Assembly: GCA_002424525.1 (NCBI GenBank)
Contig: DIKJ01000047.1
Location: 11,010-26,134, forward strand
Source: Bacteroidales bacterium UBA5621
GTDB lineage: Bacteria > Bacteroidota > Bacteroidia > Bacteroidales > VadinHA17
Direction of reading: 5' to 3'
DNA length: 15,125 nt
The translations under genes and the position numbers were made by a program. Position 1 is the stretch's first letter. The number at the start of each line of letters is the position of its first letter. Of this stretch, positions 13,710 through 15,125 are shown piece by piece. The notes under the pieces were generated by a model. It was not told where the DNA came from. It searched no databases and saw nothing but the letters and a program-made list of their open reading frames with translations.

Positions 13710-15125
13710 TTATTTGATTTTTACAAGAGGAATGGTCTCGTTTAAATTCCCTCCCTTAAGATTAAGGAAGTAGACTGCCGGACTTAAATGCCTGGTGTCG
13801 ATGGTTATTATATTTTCGCCTTCCACCAGTTGTGTCCTGTTGTCATATACACGTACTCCTGAAACACTTGTGAGCGTGATCCTTGCCTCTGCGGCATCAT
13901 GTGAAGTGACCATTATCCTGACCTCATCTCTTACAGGATTGGGATATGCAGTAACCGATTCTGCAATTTGGGTATTTTCAATCCTGACCAAAAGGGTGTC
14001 GTTTTGCAGGTAATCGTCGTTGTTACCGTAACCAAAAATTGCCACATCATATATTCCGTAGTGAGACAGGTCAGCTTTGGCAGTAAATGTAACTGTAAGA
14101 GAATCGCTCAGAGGAGGCAGGATATTGGTGAACACCTGGGTGGCTACCGTAGCGTTATTGACTGAAAATGCGAGGGAGAACCCTTCAATTATATCCCTTC
14201 CTTTATTCAGTACTTTTACAGTAACAGCTTCATTACCATACTTGTTCTTTAAACCAGGCGAGACAATCCTCGCGACTTCGAGATCCTTCTGTATATATTT
14301 CACAGGACTACTTACGGAAAAGTCGATAAGATCAATATAAGCGCAGTCTGCACCCTGCGATACAGAATTATCTTTTTTGTAGATCCATTCCATGGTAGCC
14401 AGACCGGCAGGTACAGGCACTGATTTTCTCTCCCATGGAACTTCCCCCGATTTTTTAAGTAACTCGGTTCCGTTCAGCCTGAATGAGAGATGATCATAAT
14501 TATACTCCGATGAGACTTTATAATGGAACTTCATGGTGTCGCTGCCGGAATAAAATGCCCGTATAATTAATGATGAGGTACCGTTATGTGTAATATTACC
14601 CGATCTCGCTGAAACGATGCCATCAGCCGAATTCACTCCGGTGATGATCCAGGGTTTCTGGCTCATATTGATCCAGGGAAATACATCAAATGTTGCTGAT
14701 TCAAAGCTTTCCCGGAATCTCCCGACACGGAAGGAATAGTCTTTGCTGACCAGATATGGCGTACAGTCGAGAAGTGACGATACGGAAATATACTCACCCG
14801 GCATAGCCTGCTCGGAGAGCTTCACGGTAACAGATATATCCGCTGTCTCACCAAAATGGAGCACCCCGGATTTTACACTGGGCTCAAGTACCGTAAGATT
14901 CTCAGTGAGACTCGATATGTTAAACGATCCTGATGTATTACTGCTTCCATAATTGCTCACTTTGAAGACCAAAGTGAAGGTCTCGCCCGGATCAGCTGTG
15001 AAGTTATTGTTCCCCTGTTCAGAATCATCTATAATACAGGTAATTATATCAAGCCGGGGAGCGTGTACAGTTATTTCAATCTTATAGCGTTTTTCACTTC
15101 CGCTGCTTTTCAATACCAGATCGAA
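13710..15125 (-). CDS. C-terminal part of a large T9SS-secreted protein, N-terminus beyond the right edge
   Basis: The frame is open to the right edge (471 residues to the TAA at 13712-13710). A TTG at 15113 is not a credible start because there is no signal peptide and coding continues past it (FDLVLKSSGSEKRY). Domains from the N-terminal side are a CARDB-like beta-sandwich (IIDDSEQGNNNFTADPGETF, then LVFKVSNYGSSN) to about residue 120, a jelly-roll-like region (SFESATFDVFPWINMSQKPW, then SARSGNITHNGTSSLIIR and AYIDLIDFSV), and a second CARDB-like module (VTVKVLNKGRDIIEGFSLAF). The last 75 residues are a type A T9SS sorting domain (AYPNPVRDEVRI, LTSVSGVRVYDN, LSPAVYFLNLKGG, TIPLVKIK). The protein is secreted and probably surface-attached. 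Accessory modules of this kind follow catalytic domains in gingipain-like C25 and subtilisin-like proteases, so a protease is possible but not shown. Confidence 0.88.
   Translation of the reverse strand, partial: FDLVLKSSGSEKRYKIEITVHAPRLDIITCIIDDSEQGNNNFTADPGETFTLVFKVSNYGSSNTSGSFNISSLTENLTVLEPSVKSGVLHFGETADISVTVKLSEQAMPGEYISVSSLLDCTPYLVSKDYSFRVGRFRESFESATFDVFPWINMSQKPWIITGVNSADGIVSARSGNITHNGTSSLIIRAFYSGSDTMKFHYKVSSEYNYDHLSFRLNGTELLKKSGEVPWERKSVPVPAGLATMEWIYKKDNSVSQGADCAYIDLIDFSVSSPVKYIQKDLEVARIVSPGLKNKYGNEAVTVKVLNKGRDIIEGFSLAFSVNNATVATQVFTNILPPLSDSLTVTFTAKADLSHYGIYDVAIFGYGNNDDYLQNDTLLVRIENTQIAESVTAYPNPVRDEVRIMVTSHDAAEARITLTSVSGVRVYDNRTQLVEGENIITIDTRHLSPAVYFLNLKGGNLNETIPLVKIK

Noticed and set aside
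13710..15113. Start of the T9SS cargo gene at a TTG at 15113
   Set aside because: No signal peptide follows and the frame remains open with plausible coding to the window edge, so the true start lies outside.

Overview
The window looks like a chromosomal segment of a Bacteroidota organism, most likely of the order Bacteroidales. Supporting signs are two SusC-type TonB-dependent receptors, a SusD lipoprotein, a C-terminal type IX secretion (T9SS) sorting domain, an FG-GAP/UnbV lipoprotein, AT-rich leaders without clear Shine-Dalgarno sequences, and -7 elements of the TAnnTTTG type. No ribosomal RNA, tRNA, CRISPR array, transposase or phage gene was seen. Species cannot be named from this sequence.

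Layout. Positions 1-4992 run leftward: an FG-GAP/VCBS + UnbV lipoprotein (4992-1690), then a SusC receptor (1460 to beyond the left edge). Positions 4993-5769 are a divergent, non-coding spacer. It holds four CATGTGRR-type sites, a GC-rich palindrome set in an AGCAACT-type repeat tract, a decayed UnbV-like coding remnant, a good candidate promoter and two perfect inverted repeats in the downstream leader. Positions 5770-13010 run rightward: SusC, SusD, a strong hairpin terminator, then a secreted DUF1080 (3-keto-disaccharide hydrolase family) protein and a Tat-exported Gfo/Idh/MocA oxidoreductase. A perfect 12-bp GAAA-loop hairpin closes this block. Positions 13059-15125 run leftward: an HD-domain phosphohydrolase-like protein and the C-terminal part of a large T9SS cargo protein whose N-terminus lies beyond the right edge.

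How the genes may work together (inference). SusC/SusD would bind and import a glycan, glycoside or oligosaccharide. No classical glycoside hydrolase is visible. Instead, a periplasmic NAD(P)-type oxidoreductase sits beside a DUF1080 protein. That combination fits the oxidative 3-keto-glycoside route, in which a sugar hydroxyl is oxidised and the glycosidic bond of the keto-sugar is then cleaved. The left-hand FG-GAP lipoprotein and second SusC probably form a separate surface uptake system. The UnbV remnant ahead of the right-hand SusC suggests both arms once had a UnbV-protein gene upstream of SusC.
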